Assembly: GCA_022592435.1 (NCBI GenBank)
Contig: JABYQS010000231.1
Location: 1-50,005 of the forward strand
Source: Cerioporus squamosus
Taxonomy: Eukaryota; Basidiomycota; Agaricomycetes; Polyporales; Polyporaceae
DNA length: 50,005 nt
Direction of reading: 5' to 3'
In this document: piece after piece, positions 39,813-50,005 of the stretch
Layout: the number at the start of each line of letters is the position of its first letter
Position numbering within the stretch: position 1 is the stretch's first letter
The notes under the pieces: model-generated
The model's input: only the letters and a program-made list of their open reading frames with translations
Databases searched by the model: none
What the model was told of the DNA's origin: nothing
Position numbers and translations under genes: made by a program

Positions 39813-41368
39813 GGTGGGGCAGAGATGAGAGCGCGAGAGGGACTTACGGGGAGAGCGGGCCTTAAATGGATTTCGGGGAGATGGTTGAGAGGAAGTGCGT
39901 GGACCCTCGAATTGCGGTAACGTGACGATGTTTAAGAGACCAGCCAACGACAAAGAAGTCGCACAATGGCGAAAACGGCCAGAGGGACAAAGGACAAAGT
40001 GGTGGGTCCGGGGTGATGGTGGTCCAGAATCAAGTTGATGTTGGTCGCTTCCCTTATCGGGATGCAACATGAGGCCCCCTCTTAGCGCCTACATCTTAGC
40101 CGAAACCGCGCTCACGTGTGGGTGGTTTCGACTCGTTCGACCCGTTCGCGTCGACCGAGCTTATAGAGCAGGCAATTAGTAGCATTAACTGGTGACTGAA
40201 GGGGTCAAATAGCGAAATTGACTGCTCGGCCCTGGATGGAGGTCACTTTGTATTGGAAGGTGGTTACGAAGTGACACAGCCACCCATGGCACACGACACG
40301 ACCATTGCTGCGGCGGTAGTCGGGTCACTGCAAAGAAAGCATCCTTTCCGGGGTTAGTAAAGGCATAGAAATTAGATTGCTGACAGTAAGAGTTTTGCTT
40401 TCTCTAAAACATTGCACGTAACCCCCTTACACTTGCCACAATAGGTCTATAAGCCTTCCAAACCTCCCTAAACGAGACTTTCCTTGGAGGCGTATCCTCT
40501 CGTAAACGTGAAATATCCCACCTGGCGGAATCAAGCAACCTTACCATTTTGCCAGGATTTCAGCAGGGCGGAAAGGATGCGTCCGTTGCAGTGGGTTGCA
40601 ATTGACCCCAAAGCATAGTGCATACTGGTGACAATAAGGCTCCATTGGTAGCTCCTTCCGGCGCAATGCTCATGACATCACGTTGTGGCTTAGCGAATTG
40701 AGGGCGATGAGACAGCACCCGGGCCGTGAGTCGGATTGCGAGTCCTATAGTACAATCCTGAGCTATCCGAATACGTACCTTAGTAGAGAGGCCAGAACTT
40801 CAAGATGGGACGCCAATACCCACATCTTGCATAACTGGTAGTGTCGCTGTCACCGTGCCAGGTTACTTGGGCCTAGTAGGTACCCTCCGAGGCTCCGCTC
40901 AGTGCACCCAGGGTAGTCCACGGCGGAGTTCCCTAGAGGTGTATAGGGCAAATGCTTTGTTCGAGCCCCAGGTTTGACAAACTGAGTGGGCGCTGGGACG
41001 TCGTTCACGCGGATCGGTCCTACATCTATCTGCGACAGCGACGAAGAGGGCGTCGTTATCGGGATGCTGGCGTCAAGTATTCCGGGATTGGATCGCGAAG
41101 ACTGTTTTCCATGTCGTATAAGCTGAACTTGTCCTAGGGGATCCCCATTCCGACGCGGTGGCCGCGACCTGACCGTAGGAGCTGCTCATTCGCCCACTTC
41201 ATGTGGACCGTAGCAGAGAAATCAGCCTTCAGTCAGCAGGCGATTTTCCGTAATCAATAATAGCGCATAGATGGAGCACGAAAGGCGTCTTAGCGCATCT
41301 ACGTGAGTAGCAATGTCACGCCGCGCGAGACACAGTCCCAATAGATCCCGATCCCCCATGGGTATCAA
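39813..41368. other. Long gene-free stretch; left part duplicated promoter
   Basis: About 40016-40290 is the upstream counterpart of the spacer at 36668-36930. From 40320 to 41300 I see no gene, no repeat family and no tRNA. Open frames are at most about 60 codons. The right end is the 3' flank of the sphingosine-1-phosphate lyase gene. Confidence 0.45.
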
Positions 41369-43579
41369 TCAAGCCTTGTACAGCGTGTCCAAGAAAGCTT
41401 CCGCGAGGTGCCCGACCATCGTCGACCCAACGGGGCTCGACTTGCCCAGCCCTACTCGCGCGCGCGAGACCAAACATACCCAATCAATTAGCCTATTCCC
41501 ACTACCAGAGGATAAGAACAAGACACGCACCGTACACCATTACCATGGTGCCCTTGCCGCTCGGCGCCAGCTGCGCCTCCCGGACGGCATCCTTGAGGTC
41601 CGCAATGAAGTTATCCACGACCGGCACCGTCAAGCGCTGCATTCCAAACCACGCGTCAGGGACACCGAAAGAGAAGGGGAAGAAACAAGGCATGGAGGCG
41701 CACCGTGCAAGCAATGTGCACCGCGGCAGGGTTGCTGATCGCATTCAGATGCCAGCCCTTCTTGCTCATCGCATCGCCGACCTCGAGCACGTCCAGGCTG
41801 TTCGCAGACCCGTGCGCGACCGTGAATGCGACGACGGACGCAGGCGGGTCGCCGAGCACGCGCAGCTCCGGAATCTCGGTGCGTATGCGGTGCGCGATCG
41901 TCTTTGCGGCGCCGACGATGCTCTTGCACGACTCGAGGTACCCGTTGTGGCCCATATATTGCAGGGTCGCCCACGTCCCGGCGATGAGGGCTCCAGGTCT
42001 GTTGGGTGCACGCTCAGATGACGATGTCACGGGATATGGGGAGGGGAGGAAGTGCATACCGAGAGCCAGCGATACTGGGGCTGGCGTAGACACCGCCTAC
42101 CCAGTCGGGGTTGACGTAGTACTGGAAGCGGCGAAGTGCCGCATCCTTATACATAATCACCGAGTTACCCTAGAAGCATTCAGCAGCGCAAGATATGAAG
42201 ATGTGCACATCGCAAATAGCACAGACACACACCTTCGGGGCGAAGCCGTACTATAGATGCCGATATGAAGGGGAGCCATGAGCATCCCGTCGACGTGACC
42301 GGAAGAATACGAGACGCACCTTGTGGGTATCGCAGCTGATGCTGGTAACTCCCTTCACTGTGAAGTCGAAGGGCCGCACGGGGAACCCGGCTTCCGTCAG
42401 GAACGGCATGATAAAGCTGCCCAAGCAGCAATCGACGTGGAGGCCGATGTTGTGCTTTGACGCAAGCTGACCGAGCGCGACGATGTCGTCCTGGCACCCA
42501 TCGGGGAAGTTGACCGCGGACCCAACAAGCTGCAAGACCTGTAAGACCACACCTTACTGCTCTGAAGGGAGGAGCTCACTAGGATTGTATTGGTATTGAT
42601 AGCGCGCCTGACACGCTTGATGTCGACCTGGCGCGTCTCCGCGTCAACCGGAATGGTGTGCACCTTGATACCGAAGTAGGCCGCGCCCTTGTCGAACGCC
42701 GCATGTGCGGATATCGGCACAACACTAATGTAACACCCCCGTCCACGACTTCAGTAGCTAGCCCAGAGAAGACTAAACCTAGTAACGAACATTTCCGGCT
42801 CGGTGATGCCCTTGGTGGCGCGCGCCCAGTCGCGGTACGTCTTCACAGCCATGATAATGGACTCGGTACCACCGGACGTGGTACAGCCTGCGCCGCTCGG
42901 GTTGTTGTACATTTTGAGGACCATGGCGACAATCTCGGCCTCCATCTTGCGCACAGCGGGAAGACATCCGGGTGTAGGGGATTTGACACGCAGTATCTGT
43001 CAAACGCCGCGACGATAATCTTCTGCAGGTCCTCCCCACCGTCTACGCAGCATGGGTATCCGTTGACGAGGATGGGTAGCGGGCAGACTCACGATATACA
43101 GCGCCGGAGACCTTGCCCTCGTCCCAGTGCGCGTGCTCTGACTGTTCGTCCATCTTCGCCATCTCGGCCAGGATCCACTCGAAATCGTGTCCTTGGGGCG
43201 GAAGAGAGAGGTGCCGGGACACGCCAGGGCCTTGTGGAACCATCTTCTTCTCAATATCGAGCCTTGCCTTGCCCAACTCCGCCTCGACCTTCTTCTTGGC
43301 CGAAGGGAAGCGGAGTGCGAGCAGAATCGCTTCCTAGAGATATAGCTTCAACAGGAGCCTGCGAAGCAACAAGATAGTTCTGCGCACCTGGAGAACCCAT
43401 TTGTAGACGTCCCGGACTGTCTGGACGACTCCTCGTGCACGCAAGTGTCTCCCGGCCTTGATTGTACGTGTCAGAATGAGGTATATGGCAAGCGCGTTCG
43501 TGAAGTTCTGCCAGGAGCTGCGCCCGACCGGGGACAAGGCCAAAGCTACCGCCTGCGCACGGGATACGAGTGCGCTCAT
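41369..43579 (-). CDS. DPL1: Sphingosine-1-phosphate lyase, with one apparent frameshift
   Basis: Exons 43388-43579, 43093-43333, 42791-43042, 42580-42724, 42320-42529, 42233-42250, 42060-42169, 41704-41998, 41531-41636 and 41369-41451; the expected product is about 550 residues. The N-terminus has a membrane-anchor-like segment ([12 protein letters not shown]). PLP-enzyme landmarks are [42 protein letters not shown], and SCDTHKYGFAPKGNS with the PLP-binding lysine, across three exons including one of 18 nt. It cleaves phosphorylated sphingoid bases to a fatty aldehyde and phosphoethanolamine in the ER. In exon three the frame must shift at CCC (42958-42960), between NPLHPDVFP and [13 protein letters not shown]; one base appears to be missing. 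In a conserved single-copy-type gene this could be a sequencing or assembly error. It is divergent from prefoldin 4. Confidence 0.88.
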
Positions 43580-43931
43580 CTTGCGTGTCTTGTCACGTTC
43601 GCAGCGGTATCTGCCTGTCCAATGGCTTCAGGAGAGGCGACGTGGCACGCAGAGGACCGACTGGGGCGCGCGCAGCAGGATGGCCTTCAAGCAATCGTGG
43701 TTTCTGTCAGGAAGAGGTCGATCTCCGCCATGTCCGGGCCCTGCGCACAGGGACGCCACAGCGATCACGGATGACGATGCCGCCGGCAGCCGGATCCTGC
43801 ACCGGCCCGTTCCTAAGCTGCTGATTCGGTGACTGATATGTCCCAGAAGGGATTATCGGTAAATCCAAGTGTTTCCCTTATTACCGCAAACCAGAAGGAA
43901 ATTGGGGAGCGCGACTTGCACGACCTCCACC
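43580..43931. promoter_or_regulatory. Divergent promoter region between DPL1 and prefoldin 4
   Basis: These 352 bp separate two start codons facing away from each other. No TATA box stands out. Short frames crossing it have no motif. Confidence 0.45.
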
Positions 43932-44562
43932 ATGCGTATGGCAAGTACGATATCAACCCTCACATGTTCTGCACCGTCGCTCAACGCCCGCTTAGCTCTC
44001 GCAGGAGGATGAACGTGATGACAGCACGGAGGTGACATGGGGTGCGCCATCCATCGCATCTCACATGCGCGCACACAGACTCATCGCAGACTGCAGAGGA
44101 TCAGCAGCGGATCAACTCGTTCTCGAAGCTGAACACGCAGTTGAGCGGGATTAAAGAGAAGATTGAGGCTTTGAAGGTGCGTGCTCGAGTTCGCTGGGCG
44201 TTGGGTGTTGCAGAGTGGCCAACGATCGCACCTGCTGCAGGCGGAGAAAGAAGCTCTCGATGATATCTCGATGGAACTGGAGCTCGCAGACGAGGACGAG
44301 CCGGTAATGTGAGTTACTCAGTGCTTCCCTGTCGAAAGTATTGCTTCACATGTCCATGCGGTCCCCCAGGTACAAGGTTGGCGAGGCGTTCGTCCACATG
44401 CCGCACTCTCGTGCCACGAAGAGGCTAGAGAAGGACCTTGCCTCGCTGAATGACGAGCTCGACAAGTACAACTCCAGCGCAGAGGATTGCGAGAAGACGA
44501 TGAAGGAACTCAAGGTGGCGCTGTACGCGAAGTTCGGCCGTGCGATCAACTTAGACGAATGA
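43932..44562 (+). CDS. GIM3: Prefoldin subunit 4
   Basis: Exons 43932-43940, 44005-44041, 44097-44176, 44241-44308 and 44370-44562 give 128 residues, close to the usual length of the family. Key blocks are STEVTWEDQQRINSFSKLN in the first coiled coil, then AEKEALDDISMELELADED, MYKVGEAFVHMPHSRATKRL in the beta-hairpin linker, and a second coiled coil ending AKFGRAINLDE. Prefoldin is a cytosolic hexameric chaperone that passes unfolded actin and tubulin to the TRiC/CCT chaperonin; this is a beta-type subunit. The first exon is only nine bases (Met-Arg-Met) and its intron (43941-44004) has a GCAAGT donor, so it is a GC-AG intron. The start was chosen because MRM followed by acidic residues is what I recall for fungal homologues. 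Confidence 0.9.
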
Positions 44563-45078
44563 GATGTATATTTGCAGTTTTACTACCCCCATGTACTGAT
44601 AGCACATCTTCAAAAGCCTCCTGATAGGTATCCAGGACCTGTCAATCAGAGGTTCGCGGCTACATGCCAACCACTTCGCAGCGTGCGCGTTCTGTGGGAG
44701 TGGAAGGGATGTCCAACCCGTGTGCGCCGCAGGACCTCGTAGCCCGGCCGTGTTTGTGTCCTCGTACGCAAGATTCAATGTCCTCGCGGGCCCCGGGCTA
44801 TTCTCCGCCGCGCATGCTCCGCCACGGTAGGGTGCCTTTAAGCTTCTCCGCCCAGCGAACCCCAGAATGGAAGGCCCGGATTACAATCTTGACCAGGCAT
44901 GATCGCAATCCTACTCGTTCCATCTTGGGCAGTGCGCTATGACACAGAGAATTCTGCCAGGCGGCGAATAGTGACACGACCTCATTCCGCGACTTTCGTC
45001 TAGATGCCGCGGACGGCCTCAACTTGAACGCATGTCCCGTTCTGCGTCCCCTCCGTCCAACTGATCGGCATAGACTGA
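44563..45078. other. Intergenic stretch, nothing recognised
   Basis: Downstream flank of prefoldin 4. No frame with family motifs was seen. Confidence 0.4.
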
Positions 45079-45082
45079 CGTC

Positions 45083-45090
45083 TATATAAA
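45083..45090 (+). promoter_or_regulatory. TATA box candidate
   Basis: TATATAAA lies about 62 bases before an ATG at about 45145, with a CT/AC-rich leader between (ATCAAGACAACCTCCTC). A GTGAGC donor follows five bases into the putative coding start. This looks like a real fungal core promoter, but no intact gene could be assembled downstream. Confidence 0.35.
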
Positions 45091-45144
45091 CCCACCATCG
45101 ACAGCTAGCTCAGACCATCAAGACAACCTCCTCAGCCCCGGTCA

Positions 45145-46400
45145 TGACCTGGTGAGCATCTGCAGTGCACTGGTTCTGGCCAACTTCTATCCGACTGACT
45201 ACTCAAAACTCCTCAGCGACTCTGATTATCCCTTAGTAGGTATCGAGGGTTGCTTGCCGTCACGCCATCCCCATTCCCTTGGGCAAATACGTAGAACAGC
45301 ATCCGCGTTGGGGGCGCCAGGCATTTCACGTCCATAGTACGACTCCCGATTCGACCCTCGAGAAGCGGCCAATGTCATCCCTTCGATCGTACGGTGAGGT
45401 ATACCTCTCAAGCAGCGCCTTTCAGTCGACCAGCCAGCACGGAAGTCCCGCGCGGTGGTGGTGTCGAAGTGCTCACAACGAACACGATGTCAAGTCCAGG
45501 CAACCGGTAGGCCAACACACACAATAGGCGAAGCTGTTCAAGGATACGAAGCGCATAGGCGCTGCGTGCAGTGAAAGTCTGCCAAGGCATCACCGTCCCG
45601 TATTGCACCTGCGTCTACGAGGAGCGTCGTGCTGTCTCGTTCAGTCCGACCCCCCTGTGCGGCTTGCATGTCCTGTGTCCATGCGTCGACGCGACCCCTC
45701 GCATCAGCTCTTCAGCCATTGAAAACAACCGAAGCACACTTCAGAGAGTTCTGTCATGTTGCAGTGAGTTTCGCATCCCTCCTCATTGGTGTAGATTCAA
45801 TTCCCGCTCGACGACAGTTTCAAAATCGGCCACGGATCCTCTGGCAGCGACGCGAGAGACCTTGCAGAAGCCTTCAGCACATGGGCGGCCGGCGACCTCC
45901 CCCAACGCGACATGGGAAAGCGCTTCAACTTCACGCAGCGACCCGTGTACGGCGGCTCCATGCCTCCAACGAAGGCGACACGATCTCGCGCTGAGCGAGC
46001 AGCCTGTCCTCCAGGCTCATACCTCAGACATCGCACCGGCCTACGCGTCGCGTACCACAGCAGTCCTCCGGTCGGCCACAGGGTGCAGTACAGCTTGAAG
46101 GAGCACATAGTGAAGGACTCGCAACTGGTTGGGCCGTCACGGTCCTCGTGCTGAAGACCCTCATCCCCTTGAACGAGTGCGAGTGCAGCAAGTGTCGGCC
46201 GGAAGACCCCGACGTGAAACAGGTCAACTCTCCCAGGACGCTGGAAGCACCGCGGCTGCGTACGCATCTCTAGGCGACTACCGAGGCCTAACCGTGCCGT
46301 ATTATTGCTCTGGGGTCCCTGAGGTGCGTTCTGCTGTTTCTGTCCCGCTTGGCTGGCCCAGTAGGAATGTGACCTGGAGAGCTCACCCTGCCAGTGCCGA
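45145..46400 (+). pseudogene. Possible decayed gene or gene pair, family unknown
   Basis: Coding-like blocks are scattered over the plus strand: IPLGKYVEQHPRWGRQAFHV (near 45270), KVCQGITVPYCTCVYEERRA (near 45570), DARDLAEAFSTWAAGDLPQ with MGKRFNFTQRPVYGG (near 45840), TVLVLKTLIPLNECECSKC (near 46140) and DYRGLTVPYYCSGVPEVRSA (near 46280). The second and last resemble each other (GxTVPYxC), so one exon may be duplicated, or two related genes lie in tandem. The pattern QG-x-TVPY recalls the N-lobe of some fungal kinase-like proteins, but that is weak. No continuous model with sound introns could be built. Confidence 0.3.
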
Positions 46401-48385
46401 GACGATGCCCCTTCGATACATCTCAGTCCTTTGGCGGCTGCGACTCCGAGCCGGGAGGGTTCCGCTACAGCCTCTATGGAAGTAAACCCCAAGCAGCATG
46501 CTCGTCACAGCCACTGGCACGGCCCAGACCATGGTCTGACATCTGTGAACAGACCACCCGCTAAGCAGAGGCGCAAGCTTCCATTCTGCGCGGAGAGACC
46601 TGCCTTCTTCAACGGCGACTCCACCTACGACCTAGAAGGCCTGCGCTTCTCTTCTTCCTTAGCTTCCTCTTTATTGTCATGACAGCACCGTAAGGAACGG
46701 TCATTTGGGGGACTCCTACGTCTTCCGTCACGGTCCGGGCCAGAGGAACCCTCTTATGGTCTGGTGCAGTACGACATCGCCGACGCGCTCACAGAAAGAC
46801 GATCTCCTTGTGGAGTGAGGCCTCGACTCATTGCGACCCGCACGATGGAGTGAATACTGCGCACGCTGCGAAGATCGAGACAACAGCGTTGGACAGAGTT
46901 CGACCCTGATGTCAGCATCTTCCAATGCTTCGCACGACAAACTACATACCCGCTTGCAAGCCGGACCGTACGGCACAAGGTCAGTATATGGCGGAGCTGC
47001 GCACAAAAGGACTACGTTCTGCAAACTTCCCATTGTAAGTATGTACATGCACCCGCACAGACCGAGCGATCTACTAAAACTATATGACAGGACTTCCTCA
47101 TCCGGTCAAGACCCCCAAATCTCTGTGTATCTTTTCCAGATCTGCATCCGTTTGTCCGATGTCGGGACCGAAGACGGGCGCAACGCTCGAACATTTTCGA
47201 ACCGGCGCGGACGACGGGCCGAGAAACACTGAACATTCAACAAGAAGGGAGCAACCTCAGCAAGAGAGGAGCACTTTCAATCGCGGGCAACCTCCAATAT
47301 CGAAGGAGCATGTCTCGGACATCGCAGGCGGTCGTCTTCGCCGTACGTGCACGGTTCCTGTAAGTAGGCGGTTTGTCGCTCGGGCCTCGCGGTCTGCGAA
47401 TCTCGACTCCGTCGCGTCGGCTCGATCGATCATCCGAGTCCTGGTTAGGTTGCCGGCTTGCTGGTGCCGCTGACATCTGCCCTCATCTGCCGTGCTTCGG
47501 ATGTGGAACGTCGACGGTCGAATCCTGCAGCTGCAGGCCCGCACGACGGCACATCGTTGCTGCGGCTCGAGGCCTTGGCCTTGGCCTTGGTTCGTATTCG
47601 ACACATGTACACTGACGCGGCGGCGAGGGAGCGTGGAGTAGGTTGGCAGGCCTAGGAGCAAACTTGGAACGGAGCGACTTCAACCTCGCACGACAACAAC
47701 GAAACAACTGGAGCGGGAGCAAGAACAGCAGGAGCGGGCACGAACGCCGAACGTCTAGAGCCTCCACCGGCCCATCCCTCGCATGCAGTGCAGGAAAGAA
47801 GGTTGAGGGTGCTCCTAGTGTCCCACTCGCTCGGGAGATGGTCACTTCCGCCGCCCAAGGCAACAGGCTTTTACGGCTTATGCGAGCGGACGGTGTTTTC
47901 GTCGGATGAATGCCCGCGTGAAGGTACACCCGGAAAACATACTGCATTAGACAGTATTGTATACGCACTGCACTGGCAACTGCGCATGCTGCACAGCATG
48001 CATGCGTATCGATCGAGAGACTCTGCAATGCGCACACAACGTTCTGGAATAACGTTGCCACCCAGGAACACGCCCGAGCCGTGCGCAGGCTTACGTACGT
48101 ACGCATGCTGCTACAGATAAGTAGTAAGTAACCGGCTGACTACCAAACAGACAAAACGCAGTCTCACTCTCAGATACGTATAGGCGATAGACCCTGCCAT
48201 ACACGCACAAGCTCACAAAGAAGGACCCATCGTTCCTGGCCGGAAGGTGCACCAAGGGCGTCTGGGCGTCTGGGCAGCGCGGTGGGAGCAAGAACTTCAA
48301 AATGCACTTGGCCCTTGGGAGCCTCCGAGGAGAGCGCAGGCCGAGGCCCGCGTCCTACAAGGCCGTACGACGTCCAGGTCCTGCG
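46401..48385. other. Gene-poor stretch, nothing recognised
   Basis: Isolated coding-like runs occur on the plus strand near 46720 (SYVFRHGPGQRNPLMVW) and near 46890 (WTEFDPDVSIFQCFARQ), without a model that joins them. A threefold CCTTGG repeat sits near 47570. Longer open frames on the minus strand (for example 47483-48106) are of biased, arginine- and serine-rich composition without motifs. Confidence 0.3.
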
Positions 48386-49498
48386 TCACAGGCATCTCCG
48401 GTATCTGGATATCCAGAACTTACGGCAACCGCAGACGCGGAGTACGTATGGGTGCGAAGCCTGACTGCGACCACAGAAACCAGTTCCAGGGTCTTCAGGG
48501 TTCGAATGTCGACATCCGATGTCCAAAGCGTCGACGTCCTCCGGACTGCAGCGTTCGAACTTCTTCGGACGGTCCCAAAAGCGTCGCGGCACCTGTAGGC
48601 GGTCGAGAGTCCAGAGCGGCGGCGCGGGCGGGCTGCAGCTCGTCGTGAGAGCACGCTTCGGCGACCGCGGCGTGCACGGTGGCGACATCAGCTTTCCCCC
48701 ATCACAGAGCAGCGACTCGCGAGATAGAGCCACAGTGCGCCGACAGACTGAGACGAGACAAAGGCTAGCGACAAAGCAGGCGACGAACGTGCCTCGCTGA
48801 CACTGGCATTGGGGCCTTCGTGGACGGCTTCGCTCCGAGGTGGAGGGATCTCGGGGGAACCACATGCAACCGCATCGTTGTTCGTTGGACGTCCGAGGGT
48901 CACCGGGAGTCGCCCAGGAACGAGAAAGCTGACGCAAGGCTTCACCTGGCGTAGTGGGCTTCGAGGGCGTCCGTGCATCGAGGAGTGATGATGAAGCGGT
49001 AGACGGATTCCATGCTTTGATGGGAAATGGTGGGCTGAAGATCGACGCTGTCATGTCACCGTCGACGCGGCGCGTAGATACCATGGGTAGATACCTTCCA
49101 GCGGCGCAAGTAGAGGCATCCAGGCGCGCGAAAGCAGAATGGAAGCGAGCCTGAAAGGCGTAGGCTAGGAGACTCGCGCCTCGAGGATACTCCTGCGCAC
49201 CGCCGAAGCTGCGTATAAGGAGAGATTTGACAGTGAGCATGGATGTAGAGCGTGTGTCGGGCGCGGATGTGAGGGTGGGAACGGGCCTGCAGATCGTCGG
49301 TGTTGCGCATTTGGGTCGAGGTGGTTCAGGATCACATAAGCTCGAGTGCTGCGATGTTGTAAGGTTGGCGTCCAGCAAATTCGCCGGAGATTCAGAAGCT
49401 TCCTCCGGTAGGACGGCTCCCGCGATTTCCTCGAGTGCGCAGGGTGCACGCTGGTACCGGTGTGAGTCTTCTCGCTTCTGGTATGTTCTAGCGTGCAA
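48386..49498 (-). other. 370-codon open frame of doubtful status
   Basis: This is the longest unexplained open frame of the window. Its product (MHARTYQKREDSHRYQRAPC...) is rich in Ser, Pro, Arg, Thr and Cys and shows no domain, no signal peptide and no membrane segment except a weak hydrophobic run FVACFVASLCLVSV. Mixed codon use suggests chance openness in GC-rich DNA. I list it because nothing else explains the stretch. Confidence 0.15.
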
Positions 49499-50005
49499 GG
49501 TGTGTTAGTACGTTACCCCCGTTCTGTCTTTGTTGAGTCAACGTCGCAGGAATGGAGGCGTTGTCGTTCGAGAATCGAGGGCGCGGCATCGGTGCGCTGT
49601 GCGGGAAGGGAATAAGAAGCTGAGAAGCGCGGCGGTGCATGTTTGCTGAAAATCTTATGGTGATGTCCGATTGCGAGAAGTGCCGCGACAATTTGGAGTG
49701 GGATGCGCGTGAGGGAACCGCTGCGGATGTCGCGCGAATGGCGACAAAAGGGAGGCTGCTTCGGCGGAAAAGCGTGTTCCGCGGGCTGTACGCGACGTGG
49801 CAGGCACTGGGCAGCAGGAGTCGCAGGGCACGGTGCGAGGCATGGCGGGGCAGAGTATCATGATGTCTGTCGGCGAGAAGGAGATGGAGGAGGCACGTCG
49901 TCTGAAACTAACGATGGACTCGGATGGTGACCGGTGACCATACAGTTCAGGATCCAAAGTCGCACAGGCCGGCACAGGCCCAGGGGCGGACACAAAGAGC
50001 TTGCT
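49499..50005. other. Window end, nothing recognised
   Basis: Open frames on both strands are short of any motif. A plus-strand stretch near 49850-49945 reads MMSVGEKEMEEARRLKL and then ends; it could be a small exon of a gene beyond the window. Confidence 0.2.

Noticed and set aside
47572..47590. Threefold CCTTGG tandem repeat as a microsatellite of interest
   Set aside because: Only three units; expected in GC-rich DNA of this length.
47483..48106. 207-codon open frame on the minus strand
   Set aside because: Biased Arg/Ser/Cys composition, no motif, no sound splice partner; likely chance openness in GC-rich DNA.
1..50005. CRISPR arrays, bacterial operons, riboswitches or viral genes
   Set aside because: Spliceosomal introns throughout and no regularly spaced repeats; nothing resembles prokaryotic or viral gene sets.

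Overview
The window looks like nuclear DNA of an Agaricomycete (mushroom-forming basidiomycete). The protein families resemble those I associate with Polyporales, but the order is an inference. The evidence is intron-dense genes with 50-70 bp introns, FunK1-type kinase genes, a Plavaka (CACTA-like) transposon remnant, and a multicopy F-box family with the SEPAYANL motif. Gene models below were built by hand: splice sites were chosen so that reading frame, family motifs and intron positions in paralogues agree.

Layout. 1-1751: 3' part of a decayed Plavaka transposase, followed by about 2 kb of transposon-like intergenic DNA with a CTATAG cluster. 3899-6534 (+): ELL-like RNA polymerase II elongation factor. 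6645-7802 (-): short F-box gene (copy A). 8686-9878 (-): NmrA-like NAD(P)-binding protein. 10772-13272 (-): intact F-box/zinc-finger gene of ten exons (copy B). 13774-13949: small TA-flanked MITE. 14132-16487 (-): MDM31/32-like mitochondrial inner-membrane protein, divergent from 16821-18419 (+), a cyclopropane-synthase-like methyltransferase. 18739-24562 (-): F-box copies C (truncated) and D (one nonsense codon), then first-exon fragments. 24947-25774 (+): decaying gene of unknown family. 26156-28075 (-): MFS transporter, divergent from 28461-29728 (+), a BAX-inhibitor-1 family protein. 30091-32837 (+): F-box copy F, with three lesions. 33149-36667 (-) and 37041-39812 (-): tandemly duplicated FunK1 kinase genes; the first is interrupted by an 860 bp inverted-repeat element. 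41369-43579 (-): sphingosine-1-phosphate lyase with one apparent frameshift, divergent from 43932-44562 (+), prefoldin subunit 4. 44563-50005: no gene I can name.

The conserved housekeeping genes (ELL, MDM31, DPL1, prefoldin 4, BI-1) are unrelated to each other and are not an operon. Between them lies a fast-evolving accessory layer. At least five copies plus fragments of one F-box family share a ten-exon layout and end in putative zinc-binding modules (a CxxC region, a C-x2-C-x12-H-x-C module and a C2H2 finger split by the last intron). Only copy B is intact along its full length; the others show truncation, nonsense or frameshift changes. With the duplicated FunK1 kinases and several non-autonomous DNA elements, the window is a good example of birth-and-death evolution of fungal accessory genes.
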